Assembly (NCBI GenBank): GCA_946411835.1
Contig: CAMKFK010000013.1
Location: forward strand, 1-37,506
Source: an uncultured Clostridia bacterium
Lineage (GTDB): Bacteria; Bacillota; Clostridia; Oscillospirales; Oscillospiraceae
Reading direction: 5' to 3'
Length of the DNA: 37,506 nt
The position numbers and the translations under genes were made by a program. The notes beneath the pieces were generated by a model that was given only the letters and a program-made list of their open reading frames with translations, ran no database searches and was not told the DNA's origin. The first letter of the stretch is position 1, and the number at the start of each line of letters is the position of its first letter. Of this stretch, positions 15,877-23,727 are shown in pieces.

Positions 15877-17223
15877 ATGGAAATCAAAAACGAGTACCTC
15901 AGCGGCTTGATGGAGCGCGTGATTGCGCGCGATCCCGAGCAGAAGGAATTTCATCAGGCGGTCAGCGAGGTGCTGTATTCGCTCACGCCGGTCGTGGAGG
16001 CGCGTCCCGAGCTCATCACCGAGGGCGTGATGGACTGCCTGGTTGAGCCGGAGCGTCTGGTCAAGTTCCGCGTGCCCTGGGAGGACGATAAGGGTCAGTT
16101 CCACGTCAACCGCGGCTACCGCGTGCAGTTCAACAGCGCCATCGGCCCCTACAAGGGCGGCCTGCGCTTCCACCCCAGCGTCACCGAGAGCATCATCAAG
16201 TTCCTCGGCTTTGAGCAGACCTTCAAGAACAGCCTGACCGGTCTCCCCATCGGCGGCGGCAAGGGCGGCAGCGACTTCGACCCCAAGGGCAAGAGCGACG
16301 CTGAGGTCATGCGCTTCTGCCAGAGCTTCATGAACGAGCTGTTCAAGTATATCGGCGCGGACACGGACGTCCCGGCGGGCGACATCGGCGTCGGCGCGCG
16401 CGAGATCGGCTACCTGTTCGGCCAGTACAAGCGCCTGCGCAACGAGTTCACGGGCGTCCTGACCGGCAAGGGGCTCAGCTACGGCGGCTCCCTCGCCCGC
16501 ACGCAGGCGACCGGCTACGGTCTGTGCTACTTCGCCGCCAACCTGCTGCGCGACGCCGGAAAGAGCTTTGACGGCGCGACCGCGCTGGTCTCCGGCTCCG
16601 GCAACGTGGCGCTGTACGCCTGCCAGAAGGCACAGAGCATGGGCGCGAAGGTCGTCGCCATGAGCGACTCCGGCGGCTATGTCTACGATCCGGACGGCAT
16701 CAACTTTGAGCTGATGCGCCAGCTCAAGGAGGTCGAGCGCAAGCGTATCAGCGCCTACGCCGAGCTCCAGCCCGCCGCAACCTATCACGAGGGCTGCCGG
16801 GGCATCTGGACGATCCCCTGCGACATCGCGCTCCCCTGCGCCACGCAGAACGAAATCGACCTCGAGAGCGCGAAGACGCTGCTCAAAAACGGCTGCTACG
16901 CCGTGTGCGAGGGCTCGAACATGAGCTCCACGGCGGACGCGGTGGAGGCGCTTCAGGCGTCCGGCATCCTCTTCGCCCCGTCCAAGGCGTGCAACGCGGG
17001 CGGCGTGGCGGTCTCGGCGCTGGAGATGAGCCAGAACTCCATGCGCTTCTCGTGGACGTTTGAGGAGGTGGACGATCACCTCAAGCAGATCATGAACAGC
17101 CTGTACAAGAACGTGGTCAACGCCGCCGAGCAGTACGGCATGGCGGGCAACCTCGTCGCCGGCGCGAACATCGCGGGCTTCCTCAAGGTGGCGGATTCCA
17201 TGCTCGCCTACGGTCTGGTGTAA
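15877..17223 (+). CDS. gdhA: Glutamate dehydrogenase
   Basis: A 448-residue hexameric-type glutamate dehydrogenase that interconverts 2-oxoglutarate plus ammonia and glutamate with NAD(P)H. All key residues are present: the substrate-binding lysine in IGPYKGGLRFHP, the second lysine in EQTFKNSLTGLP, the catalytic lysine in GGGKGGSDFDPKGKS (Lys129), the catalytic aspartate in VPAGDIGVGAREIGY, and NAGGVAVSALEMSQN near the C-terminus. The Rossmann fingerprint is ALVSGSGNVALYA, followed by AMSDSGGY after the second strand, which suits NADP(H) (inferred). ATG 15877 follows a strong AAGGAGGAG. A second, altered copy starts 12 nt downstream. Codon use matches the neighbours. Confidence 0.97.
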   Translation: MEIKNEYLSGLMERVIARDPEQKEFHQAVSEVLYSLTPVVEARPELITEGVMDCLVEPERLVKFRVPWEDDKGQFHVNRGYRVQFNSAIGPYKGGLRFHPSVTESIIKFLGFEQTFKNSLTGLPIGGGKGGSDFDPKGKSDAEVMRFCQSFMNELFKYIGADTDVPAGDIGVGAREIGYLFGQYKRLRNEFTGVLTGKGLSYGGSLARTQATGYGLCYFAANLLRDAGKSFDGATALVSGSGNVALYACQKAQSMGAKVVAMSDSGGYVYDPDGINFELMRQLKEVERKRISAYAELQPAATYHEGCRGIWTIPCDIALPCATQNEIDLESAKTLLKNGCYAVCEGSNMSSTADAVEALQASGILFAPSKACNAGGVAVSALEMSQNSMRFSWTFEEVDDHLKQIMNSLYKNVVNAAEQYGMAGNLVAGANIAGFLKVADSMLAYGLV

Positions 17224-17235
17224 GGAGGGCGCAGA

Positions 17236-18582
17236 ATGAATCAATACGCAGAACGGGTGCTGTCCCGTCTGACGGAGCGGTACTTCAACGAAACGGAGTA
17301 TTTTCAGTCCGTCCGCGCGTGGCTCGAAATGATCGACCCCGCGCTCGACGACCCGCGCTACGAAAAGCTCGACCTGCTCACGCGCATGGTGGAGCCGGAG
17401 CGCATGGTGTCCTTCCTCGTGCCGTGGACGGACGATCGGGGCGTCGCCCACACGAACCACGGCTGGCGCGTCCAGTTTTCCAGCGCCATCGGCCCCTACA
17501 AGGGCGGTCTGCGCTTCCACCCGGACGTCAACGCCTCGGTGGTCAAGTTCCTCGGCTTTGAGCAGACCTACAAAAACGCGCTCACCGGGTTGCCCATCGG
17601 CGGCGCGTCGGGCGGCGCGGACTTCGACCCGCGCGGCAGGAGCGACCACGAGATCATGCGCTTCTGCCAGAGCTTCATGACCGCGCTCTACCGCTATATC
17701 GGCGCGGACACGGACGTTCCCGCCGGCGACATCGGCGTCGGCACCCGCGAGATCGGCTACCTCTACGGTCAATATAAGCGCATCTGCGGGCGCGCCGAGA
17801 GCAGCGCCCTGACCGGCAAGGGACTGACCTACGGCGGCAGCAAGATTCGCCAGGAAGCGGCGGGCGCGGGCGCGGTCTACTTCCTCGACCGGATGCTGGA
17901 GCATCAGGGCGACACGATCAAGGGCAAGCGCATTGCCGTGTCCGGCTTCGGCAACATGGCGTGGGGCGTGTGCAAGAAGGCGACGGAGCTGGGCGCGAAG
18001 GTCGTCACCGTCTCCGGTCCCGACGGTTACGTCCTCGATGAGGACGGCGTCGGCGCCCCCGAAAAGCTCGCGTTCCTGACCGAGCTGCGCGCGGGCGGTT
18101 CGGACAGGATCGCCTCCTATGCCGAGCGCTTCCCCGGCGCGGCGTTCTTCCCCGGCAGGAAGCCCTGGGAGCAGCCGGTCGACGTCGCCATGCCCTGCGC
18201 CACGCAGAACGAGATCGACGTCAGCGACGCGGTGCACCTGCTGGCGGGCGGCGTGAAGTACTACGTCGAGGCGGCGAATATGCCCGCCACGGCGGAGGCG
18301 CTCAAGCTCCTGCGCCTGAGCCCCAAAATTTTGACCGCCGGCTCCAAGGCGGCGGGCTCCGGCGGCGTGGCGGTATCCGCGCTGGAAATGGCGCAGAACA
18401 GCATCCGCTACAGCTGGTCGCGCAAGGAGGTGGACGAAAAGCTGCACGGCATCATGAGCAGCATTTACGACGCCTCCGCCGCCGCAGCGGAACGCTACGG
18501 TCTCGGCTACGACCTGATCGCGGGCAACGACATTGCGGCGTTTCTGAAGATCAGCGAAGCCATGATCGCGCAGGGACTGTAA
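17236..18582 (+). CDS. Glutamate dehydrogenase paralogue lacking the catalytic lysine
   Basis: A 448-residue protein, the same length as the gene before it and clearly homologous from end to end. The C-terminal half (VKYYVEAANMPATAEALKLL, AAAERYGLGYDLIAGNDI) resembles Clostridium symbiosum GDH even more. The glutamate-binding KGGLRFHP and EQTYKNAL lysines, the VPAGDIGVG aspartate and the AVSGFGNMAWG dinucleotide fingerprint are all kept. The catalytic lysine is not: GGxKGGSDFDP reads GGASGGADFDP, with TCG for Ser125 at 17608-17610. NAGG also becomes GSGG (Asn to Gly). The frame is open and codon use is normal, so it is not decaying. It may be a regulatory partner of the active GDH or bind another ligand. 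The AGGAGGG site overlaps the gap after gdhA; the two are co-transcribed. Confidence 0.93.
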   Translation: MNQYAERVLSRLTERYFNETEYFQSVRAWLEMIDPALDDPRYEKLDLLTRMVEPERMVSFLVPWTDDRGVAHTNHGWRVQFSSAIGPYKGGLRFHPDVNASVVKFLGFEQTYKNALTGLPIGGASGGADFDPRGRSDHEIMRFCQSFMTALYRYIGADTDVPAGDIGVGTREIGYLYGQYKRICGRAESSALTGKGLTYGGSKIRQEAAGAGAVYFLDRMLEHQGDTIKGKRIAVSGFGNMAWGVCKKATELGAKVVTVSGPDGYVLDEDGVGAPEKLAFLTELRAGGSDRIASYAERFPGAAFFPGRKPWEQPVDVAMPCATQNEIDVSDAVHLLAGGVKYYVEAANMPATAEALKLLRLSPKILTAGSKAAGSGGVAVSALEMAQNSIRYSWSRKEVDEKLHGIMSSIYDASAAAAERYGLGYDLIAGNDIAAFLKISEAMIAQGL

Positions 18583-18592
18583 CAGAGAATAA

Positions 18593-18634
18593 CGCACGGG
18601 TTGGGAGGCAATCTCTCAGCCCGTGCGATTTTTT
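18593..18634 (+). terminator. Terminator after the GDH pair
   Basis: An 8-bp stem CGCACGGG (18593-18600) with CCCGTGCG (18620-18627), a 19-nt loop with a small internal GGGAG/CTCTC pairing, and a six-T run. Confidence 0.82.
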
Positions 18635-18636
18635 GC

Positions 18637-18665
18637 TTGCCATTCCGATTTGCGGCGGCTATACT
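18637..18665 (+). promoter_or_regulatory. Promoter for hom operon
   Basis: -35 TTGCCA at 18637-18642, 17-nt spacer, -10 TATACT at 18660-18665, right after the GDH terminator. Confidence 0.6.
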
Positions 18666-18698
18666 GTGATACAATCATACTACGGGAGGGTGAGCCAT

Positions 18699-19991
18699 AT
18701 GGCAAGGACGATCCATGCCGCGCTGCTGGGCGCGGGTACCGTGGGCGGCGGCGTGTACCGGCTGCTGGAGCGGCGCGAGGGCGAGATGGTCAACAAGCTC
18801 GGCGCGGCGCTGGAAATCAAGACGATCCTCGTGCGCGACGCGAAAAAGCCGCGGGCCGGCATCCCGCCGGAGAAGCTGACCGAGCGCTTTGAGGACATTC
18901 TGAGCGACCCGGAGATCGACATTGTGATCGAGCTGATGGGCGGCATCGACCCGGCGAAGCGCTATGTCGAGGAGGCGCTGGCGGCGGGCAAGCACGTCGT
19001 CACCGCGAACAAGGACCTGCTCGCGGAGCACGGCTTTGAGCTGGCGGAGACGGCGGCGGCGCGCGGGCTCGACCTGCGCTTTGAGGCGTCGGTCGCGGGC
19101 GGCATCCCGATCCTGACGCCGCTGATGACCTGCCTCGAGGGCAACGACATCACCGAGGTCATGGGCATCGTGAACGGCACGACGAACTTTATCCTCACCA
19201 GGATGACCAACGAGGGCACGGACTTTGCCGACGCGCTGCGCGAGGCGCAGGCGTTGGGCTTCGCCGAGGCGGACCCCACCGCCGACGTCGAGGGGCTGGA
19301 CGCGGCGCGCAAGGTTGCGATCCTCGCCTCGCTCGCGTTCCACTCCCATGTCACGTTCAGCGACGTGCCCACCGTCGGCATCACGAAGATCACCGCGAAG
19401 GACATCGGCTACGCGCGGGAGATGGGCTACGTCATCAAGCTCATCGGCATCGCGCGCAGCACGAACGGCGAGATCGAGGTCGGCGTGTCGCCGATGATGA
19501 TCCCGAAGCGCCACCCCCTCGCCTCCGTCAACGACTCGTTCAACGCGGTGTTCGTCCACGGCGACGCGCTGGACGACGCCATGTTTCAGGGGCGCGGCGC
19601 GGGCGCGTTCCCGACGGCGAGCGCCGTCGTGGGCGACCTGATCGCCGTCAGCCGCGACATTCTCGCGGGCTGCAACGGGCGCGTCCGCCTCAACCCCTAT
19701 CGGGGACTGCCGCTGCAATCGCGCGGCAACGCGGCGCACCGCTTCTATCTGCGCCTGCGCGTCGAAGATCGCCCCGGCATCCTCGCCAGCGTCGCGGGCG
19801 TGCTGGGCAACAACGACGTGGGCATCAGCCAGGTCATCCAGAAGCAGCGCACGGAGGACGACGCGGAGATCGTCGTCATCACCGACCGGGTGCAGACCCG
19901 CCACATGGAGGACGCGCTGACGATTTTCGGCAGCATGTCGGTGATTCGGGACGTCTCCTCGGTCATCCGCGTGTACAGCGAAAAACCGTAG
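18699..19991 (+). CDS. hom: Homoserine dehydrogenase
   Basis: A 430-residue NAD(P)-dependent enzyme that reduces aspartate semialdehyde to homoserine, the branch to threonine and methionine. The N-terminal Rossmann motif is LLGAGTVGGGVYRLL (about residues 9-23). The catalytic domain carries VTANKDLLAEHG, the signature GTTNFILTRM, and EAQALGFAEADPTADVEGLDAARK. A C-terminal ACT domain (RLRVEDRPGILASVAGVLG onward, about residues 350-425) suggests feedback control by an amino acid, usually threonine. The ATG at 18699 has GGGAGGG 8 nt upstream; the longer reading frame before it has no support. First gene of a three-gene unit with an alcohol dehydrogenase 15 nt downstream. Confidence 0.96.
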   Translation: MARTIHAALLGAGTVGGGVYRLLERREGEMVNKLGAALEIKTILVRDAKKPRAGIPPEKLTERFEDILSDPEIDIVIELMGGIDPAKRYVEEALAAGKHVVTANKDLLAEHGFELAETAAARGLDLRFEASVAGGIPILTPLMTCLEGNDITEVMGIVNGTTNFILTRMTNEGTDFADALREAQALGFAEADPTADVEGLDAARKVAILASLAFHSHVTFSDVPTVGITKITAKDIGYAREMGYVIKLIGIARSTNGEIEVGVSPMMIPKRHPLASVNDSFNAVFVHGDALDDAMFQGRGAGAFPTASAVVGDLIAVSRDILAGCNGRVRLNPYRGLPLQSRGNAAHRFYLRLRVEDRPGILASVAGVLGNNDVGISQVIQKQRTEDDAEIVVITDRVQTRHMEDALTIFGSMSVIRDVSSVIRVYSEKP

Positions 19992-20006
19992 AAGGAGGCA
20001 GAGCCC

Positions 20007-21194
20007 ATGAACGACTTTCAGTATTACGCGCCCACCCGCGTGGTGTTCGGCAGGAACACGGAGGAGCAGACCGGCGCGCTGGTGCGCGCCTTCGGCGGTA
20101 CGCGGGCGCTGGTGCACTACGGCGGCGGCAGCGCCGTGCGCAGCGGACTGCTTGCGCGGGTGCTTGCGTCGCTGGAGCGCGCGGGCGTCTCGCACGTGGA
20201 GCTGGGCGGCGTCGTCCCCAACCCGAGGCTGTCCAAGGTGCGCGAGGGCATGGCGCTCTGCCGCCGCGAGCAGGTGGACTTTCTGCTCTCCGTCGGCGGC
20301 GGCAGCGTGATCGATTCCAGCAAGGCGATCGGCTACGGCCTGTGCTGCGACGGCGACGTCTGGGACCTGTACACGCGCAAGGCGACGCCCAAGGCGTGCA
20401 TGCCGATGGGCTGTGTGCTGACCATCGCCGCCACGGGCAGCGAAATGAGCGATTCCAGCGTCATCACGAATGAGGATGGCTGGATCAAGCGCGGCCTGAG
20501 CAGCGACCTTTCCCGCCAGCGCTTCGCGGTGTTGAACCCGGAGCTGACCTTCACGCTTCCGGCGTGGCAGACCGCGTCCGGCTGCGCGGACATCCTCAGC
20601 CACACGCAGGAGCGCTACTTCTCCTCCCCGGCGGACGCGGAGCCCACCGACTCCATCGCCGAGGGGCTGATGCGCAGCGTGATCGAGATGGCGCGCCGCG
20701 CCGTGCGCAACCCGACGGATTACGAGGCGCGCGCCGCGATCCTGTGGGCGGGCAGCCTGTCGCACAACGGCCTCACCGGCTGCGGGCGCGGCAGCGGCGG
20801 CCGCGCGGGCGACTGGGCGTGCCACCAGCTCGAACACGAGCTGAGCGGCATGTTCGACGTGACGCACGGCGCGGGGCTCGCGGCGCTCTGGGGCGCGTGG
20901 TCACGCTACGTCGTCGACGCCGCGCCGTCGCGCTTCGCGCGCTTTGCCCGGAACGTCATGGGCATCGCCGAGGCGGACGACATGACGGCGGCGCTCGCCG
21001 GAATCGCGGCGTATGAGGACTTTCTGCGCGGCGTCGGATTGCCCGTGACCATCGGTGGGCTGGGCATTTCGCTGACCGACGAGCTGGCGGAACAGCTGGC
21101 GTGGAAGTGCTCCTTCGAGGGCAGCCGCACCATCGGCAGCCTTCGCGTGCTTGACCGCGCGGACATGGCGGAAATCTACCGCCGCGCAAGATGA
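20007..21194 (+). CDS. Iron-containing alcohol dehydrogenase (butanol dehydrogenase type)
   Basis: A 395-residue group III metal-dependent alcohol dehydrogenase of the BdhA/YqhD type. These are NAD(P)H-dependent aldehyde reductases. The nucleotide-binding GGGSVIDSSKAIG lies at about residues 95-107. Metal ligands appear in order: Asp and His of GCADILSHTQERYF (about 193-206), then His of WACHQLEHELSG (about 273) and His of DVTHGAGLAALWG (about 287). The N-terminal YYAPTRVVFG is typical of the family. It begins 15 nt after hom with an AAGGAGG site and ends 30 nt before a cupin gene. The natural substrate is not visible, and a link with homoserine synthesis is only suggested by the gene order. 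Confidence 0.93.
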   Translation: MNDFQYYAPTRVVFGRNTEEQTGALVRAFGGTRALVHYGGGSAVRSGLLARVLASLERAGVSHVELGGVVPNPRLSKVREGMALCRREQVDFLLSVGGGSVIDSSKAIGYGLCCDGDVWDLYTRKATPKACMPMGCVLTIAATGSEMSDSSVITNEDGWIKRGLSSDLSRQRFAVLNPELTFTLPAWQTASGCADILSHTQERYFSSPADAEPTDSIAEGLMRSVIEMARRAVRNPTDYEARAAILWAGSLSHNGLTGCGRGSGGRAGDWACHQLEHELSGMFDVTHGAGLAALWGAWSRYVVDAAPSRFARFARNVMGIAEADDMTAALAGIAAYEDFLRGVGLPVTIGGLGISLTDELAEQLAWKCSFEGSRTIGSLRVLDRADMAEIYRRAR

Positions 21195-21224
21195 CGCGGC
21201 GACATCGGACAAGGAGGCGGAACC

Positions 21225-21572
21225 ATGGAAATCAACTTTCAGAACCTTCCGGAGGAGGTCGTCCACCGGATGCGCGACGGCGAGGGCAACGTCCGCAAGA
21301 AGACCTTCGAGGACGACGCGGCGCGGATCATGATCCTCACGCTGGAGCCGGGCGCGTCCATCGGACCGCACACGCACGACACGAACTTTGAGGTCTTCTA
21401 CGGCGTCAGCGGCAGGGGCAAGGTGCTCATTGGGGACGCGCTCGACACGGCGGACCCGATGTACCCCGGCATGTGCCACTATTGCCCCCAGGGCAGCCGC
21501 CACAGCCTCGTCAACGACGGCGACGAGCCGCTGTCCGTTTTCGCGCTGGTGGCAAAGCATATCGACGAATAA
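21225..21572 (+). CDS. Single-domain cupin protein
   Basis: A 115-residue small beta-barrel cupin. Motif 1 is GASIGPHTHDTNFEVFYGVSGRG with the two histidines and the glutamate that bind metal. Motif 2 is GMCHYCPQGSRHSLVN with the last histidine ligand. Both motifs are complete, so a bound divalent metal is likely. Such proteins serve as isomerases, dioxygenases or small-molecule sensors; no specific function follows. It has a strong AAGGAGG site and sits third in the hom-adh-cupin unit. Confidence 0.88.
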   Translation: MEINFQNLPEEVVHRMRDGEGNVRKKTFEDDAARIMILTLEPGASIGPHTHDTNFEVFYGVSGRGKVLIGDALDTADPMYPGMCHYCPQGSRHSLVNDGDEPLSVFALVAKHIDE

Positions 21573-21576
21573 ACTG

Positions 21577-21618
21577 ATTTCGGCGCACGCCGCATGATGA
21601 TGCAGCGTGCGCCGAAAT
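21577..21618. terminator. Terminator-like hairpin between cupin and GGDEF genes
   Basis: A 14-bp perfect stem (21577-21590 with 21605-21618) with a short loop, between convergent genes. The T-tracts are weak on both strands. Confidence 0.55.
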
Positions 21619-21667
21619 ATATTCTGCATTATCACGCCCGCAGCGAAGAGCAGATGACTTGCGCGGG

Positions 21668-23467
21668 CTATCTTCTCCGTTTCCCGGTCTCGCGGTAATA
21701 GCGGTCCTTATCCTCGTACATCCGCTTGTCGGCGGTGGCCTGCATGACGGCAAAGTCGGCGTTGTAACAGTGGCTGTACGAATAACCGATCGCCGCGCTG
21801 GCGTTCCGCTCCGCCATCAGCTGCCGGAACCGCGCGATACCGTCCCGGCACTCCTCCTCCGAATGGTCCTGCTGGATGACGATAAACTCATCCCCGCCCA
21901 TCCGGAACACGCACTTTTCCCCGAAAACCGCCGACAGGCAGCCCGCCACGTCAATGAGCAGATGGTCGCCCGCCTCGTGACCGCAGGTATCGTTTGTCTC
22001 CTTGAGACCGTTGACGTCCACCGCAAGCACGGCGAGGGGCTTGCCGCCGTACTGGTTGGCAAGAACGCTTTGCAGGCCGCTTCGGTTCATGACGCCGGTG
22101 AGATGATCGTTCATCGACAGGCGCTCGAGGCGGATCGCCTCGTCCATTTCGTAGTGCAGGCAGCTTTCCTTCGTGTTGAACCCGTTGAAGATGGCGACCA
22201 TCATATCGTAGCAGCTGTTGTAGCCGCACGCCGTGCAGTTGATATACCGGGATTCCGGCGTCGTCTTGTGCATTTTGCGGAAGATTTGCTCCGCCTCCTC
22301 CGCGCTGGGAATGCGCATTCCACTCTCGGTGCTCCGATCGACAAAGCGGCGCAGATAGTGCGAAAGGTCCAGGTCCTTGAACTGCTCGTTCAGGCGGGCA
22401 AGGCGCTCCTCCGGAGAGAGCGCGGGGTTCCACGGGGAATCCGAACGGTTGTTCTTGCTCTCCGTCCGGATCCGCTGAATCGCGTAGATCGTGCGGTCCT
22501 CCTCAAAGCGGCCCGCCTCGCACGCCGTGCCCTCGATGCAGCCCTCCTGACAGTTCAGCGCGTCCACCATCAGGAACGGGGTGTCCTGCTTTACCAGATG
22601 CTCGGCATTTTTCGCCAGCCAACCGTACAAATACGTCTTGCCCGAGACAACGCGAATCAGCGCGTCGTCCCCAAGGAACCAGCGCACATTGTCCGCAAGC
22701 CCTCCCGGCGCGGGATAGAACGACCCCAGACCGTATTCGATCTCATCCGAGGCGTCGGGTCCGGACACCGGATGCCGGCGCAGATGCTCCATCAGCTTCA
22801 GGAACGTGAGATTGTAGTGCACGTGGCTGTCGCCGTATTCGTCCGTTTCCAGCTTTTTCCCAATACACGGGCCGAGGAACGCAAGCCGGTCGGTGACGCC
22901 CAGCTGCTCGCGACAGTAGGTCGCCGCGCAGCCCATAGGGCTTTTCACCGGGATCAGGCGGGGGATCAGCTCCGGCAGGCAATGCTCAACATAGGAGACC
23001 GCGACCGGACAGGGGGTTGAAATCCCGCCGTAAAACCGGTTCTCCCGGATGTATTTGAGATAGGCCCATGTACAGATGTCCGCTCCGAAGGCGACCGAAA
23101 TGATCCGGCGAACGCCGAGCGCCTTCAGGCTGCCCAGAATCGAGCCGTATTCTTCCGGATATGACGCGCGAAAGGCGGGCGCAACCAGAAGCGTGATCGG
23201 CTCGCCCTGTGCCAGATCGCGGAAAAACACCTCTGTATCGTCGCGATAATCGCGCGCGTTGTGGTCGCACAGCGCAAAGCACGCGCCGCACGAGATGCAC
23301 CGCTCCGCGTTGATAAAAACGGCGGACGATGTGCCGTCGGTCCTGACGTAGCTCGCCCCCGGCGAGGTGCAGACTCTGACACATTTGTTGCAGCTGATGC
23401 AGTTCTCGTTTGTAAAGATCAGGCCATTCGTCCCGGCGTCCTCTCCATCCATCCTGTTTCTCTGCAT
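21668..23467 (-). CDS. Ferredoxin/[FeFe]-hydrogenase-like/GGDEF fusion, putative redox-sensing diguanylate cyclase
   Basis: A 599-residue cytoplasmic multidomain protein. Two 4Fe-4S ferredoxin motifs lie at residues 23-33 (CISCNKCVRVC) and 57-67 (CISCGACFALC). An iron-hydrogenase large-subunit C-terminal domain follows (about 85-370), but the H-cluster motifs are altered: STPCPVAVSY in place of TSCCPxW, GPCIGKKLE in place of MPCxxKxxE, and NCQEGCIEG in place of ACPGGC. Another Fe-S motif (NCTACGYNSC, about 405-425) precedes an intact GGDEF domain with RMGGDEF near residue 522, so cyclic di-GMP synthesis is expected. Loss of the exact H-cluster motifs, as in sensory group C/D hydrogenases, suggests signalling rather than hydrogen turnover. 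It has its own promoter and is monocistronic. Confidence 0.9.
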   Translation of the reverse strand: MQRNRMDGEDAGTNGLIFTNENCISCNKCVRVCTSPGASYVRTDGTSSAVFINAERCISCGACFALCDHNARDYRDDTEVFFRDLAQGEPITLLVAPAFRASYPEEYGSILGSLKALGVRRIISVAFGADICTWAYLKYIRENRFYGGISTPCPVAVSYVEHCLPELIPRLIPVKSPMGCAATYCREQLGVTDRLAFLGPCIGKKLETDEYGDSHVHYNLTFLKLMEHLRRHPVSGPDASDEIEYGLGSFYPAPGGLADNVRWFLGDDALIRVVSGKTYLYGWLAKNAEHLVKQDTPFLMVDALNCQEGCIEGTACEAGRFEEDRTIYAIQRIRTESKNNRSDSPWNPALSPEERLARLNEQFKDLDLSHYLRRFVDRSTESGMRIPSAEEAEQIFRKMHKTTPESRYINCTACGYNSCYDMMVAIFNGFNTKESCLHYEMDEAIRLERLSMNDHLTGVMNRSGLQSVLANQYGGKPLAVLAVDVNGLKETNDTCGHEAGDHLLIDVAGCLSAVFGEKCVFRMGGDEFIVIQQDHSEEECRDGIARFRQLMAERNASAAIGYSYSHCYNADFAVMQATADKRMYEDKDRYYRETGKRRR

Positions 23468-23521
23468 TTGCGACCATTCCCCCCGTGCAAGCGCCTCCCG
23501 GCGCTCGATTGTGACAGCTGT

Positions 23522-23550
23522 ATTCTACCAGAACATCACTGCGCCGTCAA
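23522..23550 (-). promoter_or_regulatory. Promoter for the GGDEF fusion gene
   Basis: -35 TTGACG (complement of 23545-23550), 17-nt spacer, -10 TAGAAT (complement of 23522-23527). Confidence 0.65.
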
Positions 23551-23596
23551 GAAACAGTCTCTTCCGATCGATAAACGGCTGTCCCTCCCGATTGAT

Positions 23597-23638
23597 AAAC
23601 GCCCTTGCCGCGTCGTTGCAGGCGCAGCAAGGGCGTTT
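23597..23638 (-). terminator. Terminator-like hairpin after the surface operon
   Basis: A 12-bp stem (AAACGCCCTTGC at 23597-23608 with its complement at 23627-23638), about 90 nt after the SLH gene stop. The trailing T-tract on the minus strand is short (TTTATC). Confidence 0.5.
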
Positions 23639-23727
23639 TCAGGTAAATGCTTTAGAACAGGACAGAATCATACGATTCTATTTTTCCTGTGCTTGATGTG
23701 AAGGATGCTGTAGTCCATTTGGCTTTG

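Noticed and set aside
15826-18597. A 923-codon antisense open frame across both GDH genes
   Set aside because: It mirrors the GC-ending codons of the two real GDHs, has low-complexity Ala/Arg/Val/Asp content and no recognisable domain.
18593-18634. The element before hom as a T-box or riboswitch
   Set aside because: It is a compact hairpin with a T-run right after the GDH gene, and the hom promoter lies behind it, so it ends the GDH transcript.
18675-20867. A 730-codon antisense frame over hom and the alcohol dehydrogenase
   Set aside because: Both sense genes have complete family motifs; the antisense frame has none.
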